This document shows positions 46,601 to 55,690 of a stretch of 64,000 nt of DNA, in pieces. Made by a program: the position numbers and the translations under genes. The stretch lies in the NCBI GenBank assembly GCA_047967505.1, contig CM106539.1, one strand, 5' to 3'. The DNA comes from Dipteris shenzhenensis. Its lineage: Eukaryota; Polypodiophyta; Polypodiopsida; Gleicheniales. The notes under the pieces were generated by a model. The model ran no database searches, was not told the DNA's origin, and was given only the letters and a program-made list of their open reading frames with translations. Every line of letters begins with the position of its first letter. Within the stretch, counting starts at the first letter, position 1.

Positions 46601-49600
46601 ACGAGGGGGTTCGACACAGAGGGTACTTACTCAGGCGACGGGGCTTGGCCACATCATCAGACACCTCTCAGAGTAGGATCACAGGGTTCTTCCCATTGAG
46701 TGACATTGATCGTCCAGTCTCTAGCCGCAGATGTGACAGAGACCCTGACCCGACGACCGCAGCACGACACACGAGACATTGAGGTGACACACAGATTACT
46801 ATGGGGGACTTCCCGTCATTGTTTAGACCCCAGATACGTCCCACGGGAGTCATGGTGGCTCTAGTCTTGCGTCGAGCCTCGTCTAGGAGACCGAGATGCA
46901 CGGCACCCCTTGACGGACGCCAACGTCCCATCACCGGCTATGCACCAACTAGGGCGACATGACATACGGAGGATTTTGCTCCGCTCCACCAGTCTTTTTT
47001 CTTTTCATTGTCACACTCAGATGTATTTGATTATGTATGATCAGACTTAGGATTCAGCAGGGGTGATGATGCTCGTTTTAGTAGCTCCACACTGTGATTT
47101 GTATCAGGTTTTGTTTCAGTCTCATAGACCCATCGGTCTTCCGAAGACTCTAATAAAATTTCTTTCTTTCTTTCTTTCTGATTTTGCATAGGCTTGACAT
47201 TTTAGGAGCATCTATTGCTCATTTCCCACTTGCCCTGTGGGGCACATTTTGTATATTCTTCCATCTCTTGGGGACTCGGGTCTTGCCCACCTGCCCCTCT
47301 CCACCTCTAGGTCATGTTAGCGGGTTCTTATTTTGTTGATTTAATGCCTTTTGAACATTGATATATCCTCCTTGAGGTATTTTTGCATTTCATAACTGTC
47401 CAACGGATTAATTTCTTGTTTGTAAAACTGCTTTTTTCCCCCTGGGTCTTGCCATAGTTTCTGTAGCATTTTTTGTGTTACTAAATTCCTGATTTCACAT
47501 ATACCTTATGCTATATCAGCAGCTGTTGTGCCCCATGACTCCATCCATTTCCTTCCCTGCCATGCCAGCTAGTGGTCTTTGTAGCCTCCATTGCTTTGTG
47601 GTATCCTGCTTGCATCCATCTTCTTGAGCTTATCGAGGTAGACCATGTATTGGCATAGTGCTTCCCCTTCGAGCGATATCGTATCAACCTTAGCCAATAG
47701 GATGGGGTAGGGTGTCTGTACTTTGACCCCTAGTTCTCCTATGAGAAAGTTTTTATATTGTGTCTCTATTCTTCTCCAATAAGTTTTATAGCCCGGGTGT
47801 CGAGGCTAAGCTTCCATAGATGATGACTATTTGCACAAATATGCTGTATAGAAACTTTCTCATTTCCCAGTTCCATATGTGCGCCTTCTTGCACTTATTT
47901 TGGAGGCTGTGTAGAGCTTTGAAACCTATTTGTATATGGTGATTGTGTCCAAAGTCTCTCTTTCAAATGTGAAGTCCATTTGTTTATTTCGAGTCTTGAT
48001 TACCATTACTTTTGTCTTGGTTATGTTGACCTGTATGCTTGAGTGCTTGCAGAATTTTCCCAATGCATCTAAATGTGCTTGCATGTCTCTCTTGTCTTAA
48101 CAAAGAACACTACATCATCCACTTAGATGAGCAATAGGAGGGCATACCCCGCAGCGTGGACTCCTTCTCTGCCGTGTATTCTCATCTAATCTTCCAATTC
48201 ATCAGTGAAAAGACCAAAAAGAGTCGGCGAGTGAAAAGACCTTGCTTGACCCCTGCTTATGATGACCTTGTCCCTCGAGCATGATCCATCTACCAGTGGT
48301 TGCGCTAACTCGGCCAACACCCTCTCATATAGTCAGTATGTGGCTTCTTTGAGTTCTTGAGGGACTTCGAGCCTTTCTAGTCTTTCCCATATTTTTAACG
48401 TGGAACTATATCACAGGATTTTTTGAAGTCTATGAAGTAGCAATATCTGGCCCTTTCTAATTCTTGGCTCCCTCTTTTGCCGCTCTTATGGCAACCAAAT
48501 GATCCACTGTCAAGTGCTTGGGACGAAACTCTGCTTGGGATGATGCCCTAATTTGTATAATATCTCTTACAAACTCCCTTGTTCCCTTGTCTCTTTTATA
48601 ACTGGTCTGTATTATACACAGGAAAATGATGCATTTCCTGACATGGCATTCATGTTGAGAAGTGAGAAGTTCAGTTAATTCTTACTGGTGTTAGCGGGTG
48701 TGTATAGGCAAATGGAGTACAGCTTCGAGGTTCAGGAATAAAGCATTCGGGGGGCTGTTTTGATGGACTTGGGATTTTCTCTGCAAGCGACCACATTGAA
48801 GGTCAAAAGCTTTTGTAGTGTGCTAATACCATTTGAATATCCACTTTTGCGAATTAGTTGTGATCTGTTCTGAGGAATTATTACTATTAGACAATATGGT
48901 TTTTAATAATAGTTGTGTCTTAAAGGAACACTTAGCATCTTTAATAGCACAAAAAATGGCAAGATACATATTCTGTTAAGAATGGAAAGAATTAAGGAAT
49001 CAAGATCACAATTGCATCTGCTTGGAAGAGTGGGTTCTAAAAGTAAAATCTGCGATATTGATTTACTGATTATGACATTTAATTAGCTTTGGACGTTTTA
49101 AAACATCTTTCAAAAGAGTTGAGCGCAAGGTTACATGATTGAATTACCAAAATGCATTGTAATGGTCACCTTGATAGTACATGTTGTCCTGGATGGTATG
49201 AAATTCTGATGTGCAGGTCTGTCACACAGGTGTGATAATGGTAACACCGCTTCACTTGGCAATCACCCCAATGAGGGTTCTTCAGGACCCTGATTTGGGA
49301 GACACATATAGGAAGCTGTTTGAAGATGGAGATGTCGATGACAGGCTGCTCATGTTTCTGTTTCTAATGGTGGAGCGAATCCGTGGGCCACTTTCATTTT
49401 GGGCACCGTATCCTATAAAACTAGTTTATCTTCTGCAAATCATTAGCTATGCACGTTTGTTGTGGTTCGAAACTCCCAGAATCAGTGTTTCTGTCTTTAA
49501 ATCATAATTTGTCATCATCCTGTAGGTTCAGAGTTGTGTCCTCAAACCTTTCAGTATGTTATGGAGATGGTTTGTGAGTTGCTTCATGTTATTGTCTTCA

Positions 49601-50673
49601 CCTGTTTCTTTTCAATTCTTTCTATATGTGTGCCCCCAGAGAACTTTAAATCAAAATTCCTATTAATTAGTTGTGGATAAAAGAAGAGGGGTGAAAAGGA
49701 AGAGGGCAAGGGCATGATTAAAGTAAGGGATAAATGGGGGAGGGGAGGAGTTTCAATTAAAGGATAATGGAGGGTGGGGGGCCTTAAAGAGAGATGCATG
49801 TGAGATTGGGGAGAGGGGGAAGGACCACTTATGAAGGGGTAATAAAGATGAAGGGACGTCCTAAAGGGGGAGGGGGAAGAGGGACCATTTATAATATTAT
49901 GGTTAGAAATAGGCATGCTATACCACACTATAGCTTAGTGGTAGGGCTCACTTTTGAAAAAAATAAGATTGTGGGCTTGAATGCTATCTTCAAAAGGTTG
50001 CTATGCCCATAATATAATGTGCACCCTCTAAGACTTAGATTAAGCTCTGTTTAAAATAAATTAAGCATAAATTAACCTATGTATATAGATTAATGAGCCT
50101 CCTAGGCCAAAACAAATAGGAACTATATATATATATATATACATATATGCTCAAGTATGTATGGGTGTGTGGATTTGTATGTGTGGGAGCATATTTTTAT
50201 ACTATGGTCTACACCCACTGCTGGGCGCTGATGACGTCAGTTGGGATGTCATAGTAGCTAGTCCCTGCTATGCATGATGGAGTTTATGGTTTTCAACCTT
50301 GTGAGTGACTATCATGAGTTTGAAACTGCACTATGTTGTGTTTTTAGAGGATGAGTTTGGGAATGTTCCTGGATTCATCTAGGTATATATATGTATGTAT
50401 GTATGTTGTGTGAGCAGTAATTATGTTATGTTCAGTATTTTCTTGAACTAGGTGAAAGTTCTAAAATATTATCAGAAATGCTTCTCACAATTAGGCTTGC
50501 TCTTTGCATACTTTTATGTCTAATTTACTCTGCATGCGAGGTTGGTTTCCTTAGCCAGGTGAATCAGCTATCTTGATGTCCTTCCTACAAGGTTTGGAAC
50601 TCCACTTTGGTTTACAGAGCAAGAGCTTCAAGAACTTAAGGGCACCAGCCTGTACAATGCCACAAGAATACAG
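37538..50673 (+). CDS. SET-domain protein lysine methyltransferase-like gene, first four exons
   Basis: Exons: 37,538-37,627, 48,708-48,801, 49,230-49,407 and 50,568-50,673. All junctions are GT-AG and codon phase is kept throughout. The joined 156-residue product starts MEPDNAHAGTELVSS and contains FIQWLQ-ANGVQLRGSGIKHSG, FDGLGIFSASDHIEG, PLHLAITPMRVLQDPDLGD, DGDVDDRLLMFLFLMVERI, YLDVLPTRFGTPLWF and QELKGTSLYNATRIQ. This is the N-terminal part of plant Rubisco-LSMT/SETD3-like methyltransferases, which transfer methyl groups from S-adenosylmethionine to protein lysines (family knowledge from memory, not a search). The catalytic SET core with the NH motif and the substrate-binding domain would follow and were not found. 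No transit peptide is visible, so a cytosolic or nuclear product is possible. The substrate is unknown. Confidence 0.82.
38666..40039 (+). pseudogene. LINE C ORF1 (RNA-binding, CCHC knuckle)
   Basis: A single frame of 458 codons is interrupted only by TGA (38,897-38,899) and TAG (39,299-39,301). N-terminal DUF4283-like region: GFFQVVFDSPELAGSVL and LFIRFPGLSQVYHRLLPSIG. Knuckle CRICRTLGHFDRDC lies just after the TAG, which probably replaced a Trp. A Pro/Ser-rich linker and a conserved tail follow: YRNSFAVLADLAKF, EEEFVPSTLGEPVIGIL, TTRSGRTFHPASS. The tail matches ORF1 of the copy at 60,689-61,309. The stop codon overlaps the ORF2 start as ATGA. The true start codon is uncertain. Confidence 0.85.
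40036..40810 (+). pseudogene. LINE C ORF2 N-terminus: APE endonuclease
   Basis: Begins MRIVSWNVQGLGG at 40,036, one base before the ORF1 stop. An in-frame TGA occurs at about 40,129. It continues FMLQEHKLDGRDCAKSG, GTRGGICISIS, VGFLNLYAPNLRGDSV and WIIGGDFNTVEMPSD, the catalytic motifs of APE-type nucleases. A frameshift near 40,600 leads into MPIHAQIDRFYVDDWALD. It is cut off at 40,813 before the RT. Confidence 0.85.
40814..41154 (-). repeat. 133-bp direct duplication at the LINE C/LINE D junction
   Basis: 40,814-40,946 and 41,022-41,154 (208-bp offset) are nearly identical, both running from CCGCTGATCCGGGAATTGTA to CGACTCGATCTCCTGT. They are separated by 75 bp that does not repeat. The duplicated stretch is the LINE D zinc-finger coding end. 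Confidence 0.92.
40814..44693 (-). mobile_element. LINE family D, best-preserved copy (both ends truncated)
   Basis: Antisense to the SET gene within intron 1. Encodes a pre-endonuclease segment (44,408-44,701), APE endonuclease, linker, RT and zinc finger. Alignment to the plus-strand copy at 7,849-13,432 shows the 5' leader, most of ORF1 and the 3' UTR are absent. It meets LINE C tail-to-tail at 40,813/40,814. Confidence 0.88.
40814..44693 (-). pseudogene. LINE D polyprotein: endonuclease - YADD reverse transcriptase - zinc finger
   Basis: Endonuclease (43,793-44,401): CTVWKCNGTLWSDPG, FYTETHESP, VLLVGDFNARTG. After a frameshift near 43,800 a linker follows; a poly-C run (43,069-43,081 as G on plus) marks another. 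The RT frame (41,673-43,067) is intact for 464 codons: YCCFVDFRKAFDTVPRARLI, STIGVKQGCPLSPTLFGLYI and LLYADDVVLL (YADD at 42,216-42,227). A single TAG at 41,673-41,675 separates it from the in-frame C-terminus, which holds CPLCDLQEIESEEHFAFRC. The YADD box, short tail repeat and EEHF zinc finger resemble CR1/L2/Jockey-type elements more than plant L1; this assignment is inference. Confidence 0.85.
44694..45104 (+). other. Intron 1 spacer between two LINE D copies
   Basis: AT-rich, with no domain or repeat recognised. Confidence 0.5.
45105..45560 (+). repeat. C/T-rich minisatellite leader of LINE D
   Basis: Degenerate units of CCTGCCTCTCCGCTCCCG type, repeated about 20 times or more. All six frames stay open through it, giving spurious Pro/Leu/Ser or Arg/Glu/Gly proteins. 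It corresponds to the leader at 7,849-8,280. Confidence 0.85.
45741..46280 (+). pseudogene. LINE D ORF1 N-terminus
   Basis: Starts MGKGNGDKGKTQKQLS, then a Ser/Thr/Pro-rich stretch (TSSTSMATTTISPPSSASSS) to 46,070, with a frame change before the deletion junction. The start agrees with 8,468 in the longer copy. No known domain is seen. Confidence 0.55.
46255..46578 (+). pseudogene. LINE D C-terminal zinc-finger segment
   Basis: Reads GFITPLGYTKLHMPHSLWIS, FWVSSHRLRIESGRAAGIP and CILCNCQEVESEEHFIFRC. It is collinear with the C-terminus of the minus-strand copy (LCPLCDLQEIESEEHFAFRC). The zinc ligands C-x2-C, H and C are intact. Confidence 0.85.
47161..47179 (+). repeat. (TTTC)n LINE D tail
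   Basis: Follows TCTAATAAAATT directly, like the tail at 4,370. It marks the 3' end of the element. Confidence 0.9.
47690..48600 (-). pseudogene. Old YADD-type LINE RT relic (distant relative of family D)
   Basis: Minus-strand pieces in different frames: AIRAAKEGAKN, RYCYFIDFKKSCDIVPR (48,396-48,455; motif A, compare CCFVDFRKAFDTVPR), GVKQG, then VFSLMNWKI or FTDELED, and VDDVVFFV (about 48,110; motif C with VDD). The order and spacing match the family D RT, but identity is too low for it to be the same subfamily. Heavily decayed. Confidence 0.7.
48708..48801 (+). CDS. SET gene exon 2
   Basis: Acceptor TGTATAG|GCAAAT, donor GAAG|GTCAAA. Reads ANGVQLRGSGIKHSG, then GCFDGLGIFSASDHIE, and ends in phase 1. 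The motif N-G-x-x-L-R-G-x-x-I-K and G-x-G-I-F-S are characteristic of the start of this family's SET domain. Intron 2 is 428 bp. Confidence 0.82.
49230..49407 (+). CDS. SET gene exon 3
   Basis: Acceptor CACACAG|GTGTGA, donor CACC|GTATCC. The split codon G|GT gives Gly. The exon encodes VIMVTPLHLAITPMRVLQDP and DDRLLMFLFLMVERIRG. An alternative acceptor at 49,216 would keep the local frame but breaks phase with exon 2, so 49,230 is preferred. Confidence 0.85.
49408..50567 (+). other. SET gene intron 3 (with repeat copy 3)
   Basis: 1,160 bp, GT...AG. Contains a purine-rich tract (about 49,670-49,900), a (TA)n run and repeat copy 3 at 50,147-50,387 in sense orientation. Confidence 0.75.
50147..50387 (+). 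repeat. 241-bp interspersed repeat, copy 3
   Basis: Flanked on the left by (TA)n (50,125-50,146) and on the right by TATATATGTATGTATG. Hairpin arm reads CTGCTATG, so one A-to-G change gives a G-U pair and keeps the stem. Confidence 0.92.
50568..50673 (+). CDS. SET gene exon 4
   Basis: Acceptor GAATCAG|CTATCT, donor ACAG|GTAAAT. Reads (P)YLDVLPTRFGTPLWFTEQE, then LQELKGTSLYNATRIQ. It closely follows the family consensus YLDMLPT-FGNPLWF and LKGT-LY-AT. It ends in phase 0. Later exons (helix after Q, then the NH-containing SET core) were not found downstream in the window. Confidence 0.85.
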
Positions 50674-50814
50674 GTAAATGTAATGACTTAGAGCTACTAT
50701 GAAAGTCAGATTCTCCAGGATTTTGCAACTCTAGGATACTGTTCAAAGCTGGTCTAGTATCTGACCAATATTGGCGGGGTAATAGTAATCGCTAATTAGA
50801 TGGACAACTACACT

Positions 50815-50984
50815 TGTCAAAGGTTTGTGTGGGCACCTTACCCTAGGGGAATTTTTATCCCCAGGGCTAGGTAAGGTTGAGGGTACATAACCCTAAATTT
50901 TGTACCTCTCATTTCATTCTAGCACGTTTTGGATAGTCGGCGCTTTATTCCCTGTCCCCATCTCCATCATTCGGTATCAGAGCA
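50815..50984 (+). mobile_element. Possible short LTR end with primer-binding site
   Basis: GGTATCAGAGCA at 50,973-50,984 resembles the initiator-Met tRNA primer site, two bases after a CA end (CTCCATCA). A TG start at 50,815 would give an LTR of about 155 bp, in the range of TRIM elements. A strong hairpin lies inside it (50,836-50,876). No partner LTR was found, so this is tentative. Confidence 0.35.
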
Positions 50985-51540
50985 AGCTGTCATAGCCTCC
51001 CCCATACCTGCCCACATCTCCAAGCCTCGAGAGAGCACTTTTGTCGTGAAGACTCACCATTCTGTTGCGAGAAACTCTGCTGAACAGCTCGTTTTTGCTC
51101 AGCCGCCACATTCTACAGGTGTTTTAAACCTGGTCACCTATTTTGGGGTGTTTCAGAGCTTCGAGCAGTTTTGGGGCCATTTTTACTGCTCTGGGGAAGG
51201 CACTCCTATTTTTGAACTACCGCATCTGTACTAGAGCAGGTTTTTCAGGTTGAAATTAAGGTTTGCAGCCGTTGCACCTGTTTTGGAGCAACGCCTCTGT
51301 TTTTGGGCCGTTTTTGAGCTGGAGCCCTTGATTTGAGGTCATTTACAGACCTGTTGCAGCATTCTTTTACTGGTCCAGCCAGTTTCAGCCAGATACAGAG
51401 TGTTGCAGGTCATTTTCAGCAAAAACAGGTTGAAAACAGTAAAACATGGAGAGGGATCCCACCATTCATAATCATTAAGAGAGGGATTAAGCCGACTACG
51501 CATTAAGAGGGGGGGAGCTAAGGGCTTACCTGGTGTCACA

Positions 51541-51830
51541 TCTGTACTCTATTTAATTGATAGTAGATCGAGTCGAAGGGGCATTTCGCTTTCAAATGCC
51601 CTATGTACCATGAGATCTGAGGTCGCTACCATTATCTCTTCCGGATGGGTTCGGACGCCTCTCCAGTTTCATGTCTTACCCAGATCATAGATGCATGGCG
51701 ACTTTCATTATTCCAATCCAAAGACCATCTACTTAGGGCACATAGGGGAGATAAGGGTGTACAGCCAGACTCCACTCAGAGCACAATCATTGATGAGCTT
51801 TTTAAGCCAGAAAGCAGGTAGCTGAACATA
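51541..51830 (+). mobile_element. LINE family D 3'-region fragment
   Basis: GTCGAAGGGGCATTTCGCTTTCAAATGCC, then GAGGTCGCTACCATTATCTC and TTACCCAGATCATAGATGCA, matches 46,460-46,580 (GTCAGAGGAGCATTTTATTT, then GAGGTCGCTACCACTGTCTC and CTACCCAGATTAGAGATGCC). It starts inside the zinc-finger coding region. Confidence 0.75.
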
Positions 51831-52138
51831 TCTCTAGAAGAAATGCACTCCGAATTGGGTCGAGCAGGTCTGGGTTTGAGTCTTGAGCAATGGATCAGGG
51901 CAAATGTAATGTAGTCTCATACAACTCGAGTCCTAGTCTATCTCCTCCTTTTGAGCGTTTTTGGACTCGGCAAATAAAAAAGAGCCAAACAAATTCGGAT
52001 CCCATACACTTTTGGCCTCTCTTGTTGCCCATCACAGAGCAGCTCGGCTAAGCTGAGAGGGATCCCACCATCCATAGTCATTCTATGGACAAAACTCAAT
52101 GCAAGAAAATACTTAAGCACCTAGAGTTACTTAAGTAC

Positions 52139-52325
52139 CACTTGACAGTACTTCTAGACCATTTAATAATACCTCAAAATTATAGAACTATTTAATATTG
52201 CTTCAGCACCACTTACCAATACTTTTGGATCACATAGAAGCACTTAATAGTACCTCTAGACCATCTGCAAAACCACTTAATAGTGCTTCAAGACCACTTA
52301 ATAAAACTTTTGCACTATTACGCTT
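52139..52325 (+). repeat. Degenerate minisatellite, about 30-bp words
   Basis: Repeats of ACTTAATAGTACCTCTAGACCA and near variants (CACTTAATAGTGCTTCAAGA, CATTTAATAATACCTCAAA) occur five or six times. No coding meaning. Confidence 0.65.
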
Positions 52326-52480
52326 GCCTGTCCAATTCAAGCCTTCTAGTTTACGGTCAAACCTTAGACATGAATTTTCTAGTTTGGATAGAATTGCAAG
52401 ATTTTTTAAAGGAGATAAGATTTAGTGGATCTTTATTTTATACTTGGGATTAAATTTTGTTGCAACTCTTGGAAGATAGA

Positions 52481-52494
52481 CCCCCCCCCCCCCC
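52481..52494 (+). repeat. Poly-C run (14 bp)
   Basis: Uninterrupted C tract; prone to slippage and sequencing error. Confidence 0.95.
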
Positions 52495-52616
52495 TACGTA
52501 TTGTTACTTAAGAACTTGAAAGAGGGCATTGCTTATTGGTGGTTAGTTGATTTCTCTCTTGAAAGGGATCCTTCATTTTCTATTTTGGTTGCTTATGAAT
52601 TAACATCCATTGTTAG

Positions 52617-52780
52617 AATTGATGATATTGGTGGTGATGCCATAGTAGTTAGTTCTTGCTATGTGATGGAGTCTATGTTTATCAACCTTGTGACCATAAG
52701 ATTGAAATTATGCTATGTGTTGGTGTCAAATTGTCAATAGAGGATGAGTTTGTGCATGTTCTTGAATGCATCTAGATATA
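52617..52780 (+). repeat. 241-bp interspersed repeat, copy 4 (diverged, 5'-truncated)
   Basis: Matches the last two thirds of the repeat: GATGCCATAGTAGTTAGTTC, GCTATGTGATGGAGTCTATG, ATAGAGGATGAGTTTG and GCATCTAGATATATATA. The TGACGTCA site is lost but the hairpin is retained through G-U pairs. Confidence 0.75.
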
Positions 52781-52869
52781 TATAGTTAGAATTTGAAGAA
52801 GAGTTGAAAGAGGGCAAATTTGGCATATTGACTCTTGGAAGGTTTCTTTTGTTGATTTTTTAGTTATAG

Positions 52870-53085
52870 ATTTAGTCAAAATTGTAGAAAATGCAATTGT
52901 CCTAAGCTTAGCATTGGGACAATAGTGACTGCATGTCAATCATTTTATTGCTTTTGTAGGCATGGAGGAGGATTTGCAAAATGTCAAAATCCTAGAAAAT
53001 TCGAGAGTTCTAAGCTTAGCATTGTGAGAATAGTGATTGTACATGTCAATCATTCTTATTGCTTTTGTAGGCATATTCTTAATGT
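52870..53085 (+). repeat. 108-bp tandem duplication
   Basis: CTAAGCTTAGCATTG starts at 52,902 and 53,010. Both copies continue AATAGTGA-TG-ATGTCAATCATT and TATTGCTTTTGTAGGCAT. Confidence 0.85.
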
Positions 53086-54399
53086 TAGGTCACTGCAATG
53101 TCAAAAAGGACTCACTTCCATCTATTTGTTGCAGAAGGAGAAATTGTAATGTTGGAGGGCTCAAGATAAAGTTCTTATTTTATTTCGAAGAAATTGCTTC
53201 TGTGTTTATTGCAATGTGGAGAGGGCTCATGTGGGAGACTCCATAGCCATGTGTGGATGGGGAGCATTGTTGTAACACTAGGGGGGCTCACAATGGGAAC
53301 TCCATCGAAAGGAAGCCGGAGAAGCGCCATCCATCATCACCCATTGTGGCATAATGTAGTGTCAATTTGTGTCTCAGTGTGTTCATTCTCCAAGATGTGC
53401 GGCTCCTCAAGATTAAAGGGGCACAACATAGGGAGGTCATATTTAGAAACACGACTATTAGTTGTTTTTTGTGTGCACGAGAAAATCCCAACATTGGGAG
53501 GGTTGAAGTGAAAGTTTCTAGTTTCATATTCAATTTGATTAAAAAGATGTTCTGCATACTTGATGGAAGTAAAGGTAGAAGGTGAATCTTCTATGAATAG
53601 ATCGGATGAATGGTTGTAACAATAAAAGGAAGTTGTAGAAAAGGTGAAAGAGGAGGCTCTTGAGAAGCAAGCAGAAGTTAGCTTAGCTTTGTCTCCCAAA
53701 AATTGCACACAAAGGCCTCATGGTAAAGGCAAGGGTAGAAATTGCAGCTTATGATGCCTCTTTAGATGATATGTTAATCGGTCAATTGCTCTTGGATGAT
53801 TTGGGTAGAATCGACATGTTATTATCGTGGTGGAAGCATACATAATAGGAAAGGATCTTTTCGCTTAAAAACATCGAAATCTTAATATAACGGGTTTGGA
53901 AGAGGAAATTCATTCATTTAACAAGTAGATGTAACTTTAAAAATCTTACTACAATTTGAGTCGATGATGGGATTAATGAGTTGAAGATTATGTGGAGACT
54001 TCCTACAAGCTAGAACATGGGAATGTTGTTTAAGATTGATATTAGAGAGGCCTATTGAATGGGCTTGAGACTATAGTAGAGGCCTTAGCATAAAGCAAAT
54101 CAAAGAGGCATAAATCCCATGGTGGAAGAGATAGATTGTATGTATAAGTAAGAGGCCAGTGGTAAGCATGAAAGAGAGCATCCTATTGAAAAATATTAAG
54201 GATATCAAAGAGAGAAAGCCTTGATCATCTACAATTGTTTAGGTATCCAACCGAGTGATTGGACCTATGTATGCTAGTTGTGGGGCCAACTCCAGTGGAC
54301 GAGTGAGGAGATACAAGAGGAGCTCGTCTGGCAATGGCTTTGGATATGGTGAGGGCTGGCATCAAGGAAGAAAATAACCGATGGATCGTTGTTGATGGT
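53086..54399. other. Non-coding stretch, presumed SET intron 4 or intergenic
   Basis: Frames up to 123 codons on both strands overlap each other and show no domain. No exon of the SET gene was recognised. Confidence 0.45.
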
Positions 54400-55690
54400 T
54401 GGCCTATTCGAGCCCCTCCCTCCTCATCTGTAATCTCTGTGAGGTGGTGTGCCGTCTAATAAGTGCTATCGTCACGCCATTGGTCTGTCTCCCCATGTTG
54501 ACAAGAGCGGGTATATCTGCAGTCCTCATGGGAAGTGTCCAACCAGGCTTGGGTCTGTTGAGTCGTGCACTTGGGCTCTCTGCTATGTTTGATTCCCTGC
54601 AGTCCCTGGCTCAGGTCACCGGAGAAAAAATCCATGATCATTTTCCGATTTGGCTCTCCTACGCTCTCCTTTGTCCTCTATAAGCTGATCTCTATGTCTT
54701 TGGGTCTTAAGAAGGAAAGTGGCATACGTTGCTGATCAAGATGTACCAGGAACTCGACTGCGACTGATAGACTAATGTCATCCACGGATTTCATAGTACA
54801 CAGGGCACTTGAATGCATAGTCATACTCTGTCTTCGTCTCTTGCATATCACCTAAAGTAAAAATCCGTCCCTCACATGGGACGCCCTCTGTCTGTCCTGT
54901 CTCAACCTGTAGCCTGTGTGAAGATATCCAAAACGATCCAATTGAGATCCTCAGTGCATGTGGAAGATGAATCTGGATGTTGCCCGATGGTTCGAGAAAA
55001 AACTCCTCTGAGATTTGTAAGCAGTGGTTGTGTAGAAGCTAAACCAAAGTTTGGTAGGTGCTAATCAAGTCCTATACGTGTGGAGCTGCAAGATATCCTT
55101 TCTGATGACCTAGTTCATTTCGTGGTTGGAAGGGATGGAGCCTCAAGGCTATATTGAAATTGTTGCAATCAGTCCATCTGTAGTCCCAAACTTGTAAACC
55201 ATTTCTTGTTGTATACCATCTCCTCTGATCCCTCTCTACCTCATGCCATAAATGAAGTTAGGGCTAGTAGAAGAGACTTGGTACTGGCCTCCTAGTGAAA
55301 GCACTGACGCTCGAGTCTGGCTAGTGCAGCATATCCTCTAAAATGAAGTCAGGGCTAGTAGAAGAAACTTGGTACATGCATCCTAGTGAAAGCATTGATG
55401 CTCGAGTCTGGCTAGTGCAGCATATCCTTTGCATGGCTGGTCGCATCGTGAAGATTAGGCCCAAGAAGAGAACCTCTATATATGTATAGGAATGCAACAA
55501 TCTCTATTGGTGTTCCGTCTGGATGTGCAGCTGCCCCGGATTTGTTGAAGATCATAAGCTTCTTTTTACCGAGGTTGGCTTTGAAATCATGTGTCTCGCA
55601 CTAGAAGGACTTGAGTGCATCCAAATCCCAATGGAGGCTCTCAGTTGAAGAGGAAACTGGGACCACATCTTAGCCTATAGTAGAATTAGG
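54400..55690 (-). mobile_element. LINE family D, 5'-truncated degraded copy
   Basis: The plus-strand text runs parallel to 41,170-42,230: CATGGGACGCCCTCTGTC against CGTGGGATACCCTCTGCG, then GTGTGAAGATATCC, GATCCTCAGTGCATGTGGAAG and CTCTGAGATTTGTAAGCAGTG. It begins near the RT active site (TAGCCTATAGTAGAAT corresponds to the YADD region at 42,216) and extends into the 3' UTR, lacking a tail. It includes a local 91-bp duplication. Confidence 0.8.
55250..55431 (-). repeat. 91-bp tandem duplication within LINE D
   Basis: AAATGAAGT(T/C)AGGGCTAGTAG starts at 55,250 and 55,341. Both units end GTCTGGCTAGTGCAGCATATCCT. It arose after insertion of the LINE. Confidence 0.92.

Larger units (their letters stand above)
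45105..47179 (+). mobile_element. LINE family D, internally deleted copy with 5' leader and tail
   Basis: Has the C/T-rich leader, the ORF1 start at 45,741 and, after about 46,280, jumps directly to the C-terminal zinc-finger region (LCNCQEVESEEHFIFRC at about 46,440) and full 3' UTR, ending AATAAAA-(TTTC)n. Compared with 7,849-13,432, the endonuclease, RT and linker are missing (about 3.7 kb). It keeps both presumed replication ends. Confidence 0.88.

Noticed and set aside
49211-49229. Earlier acceptor for SET exon 3 at 49,216
   Set aside because: It reads in frame locally but breaks phase with exon 2; the acceptor at 49,229 restores Gly and the family consensus.
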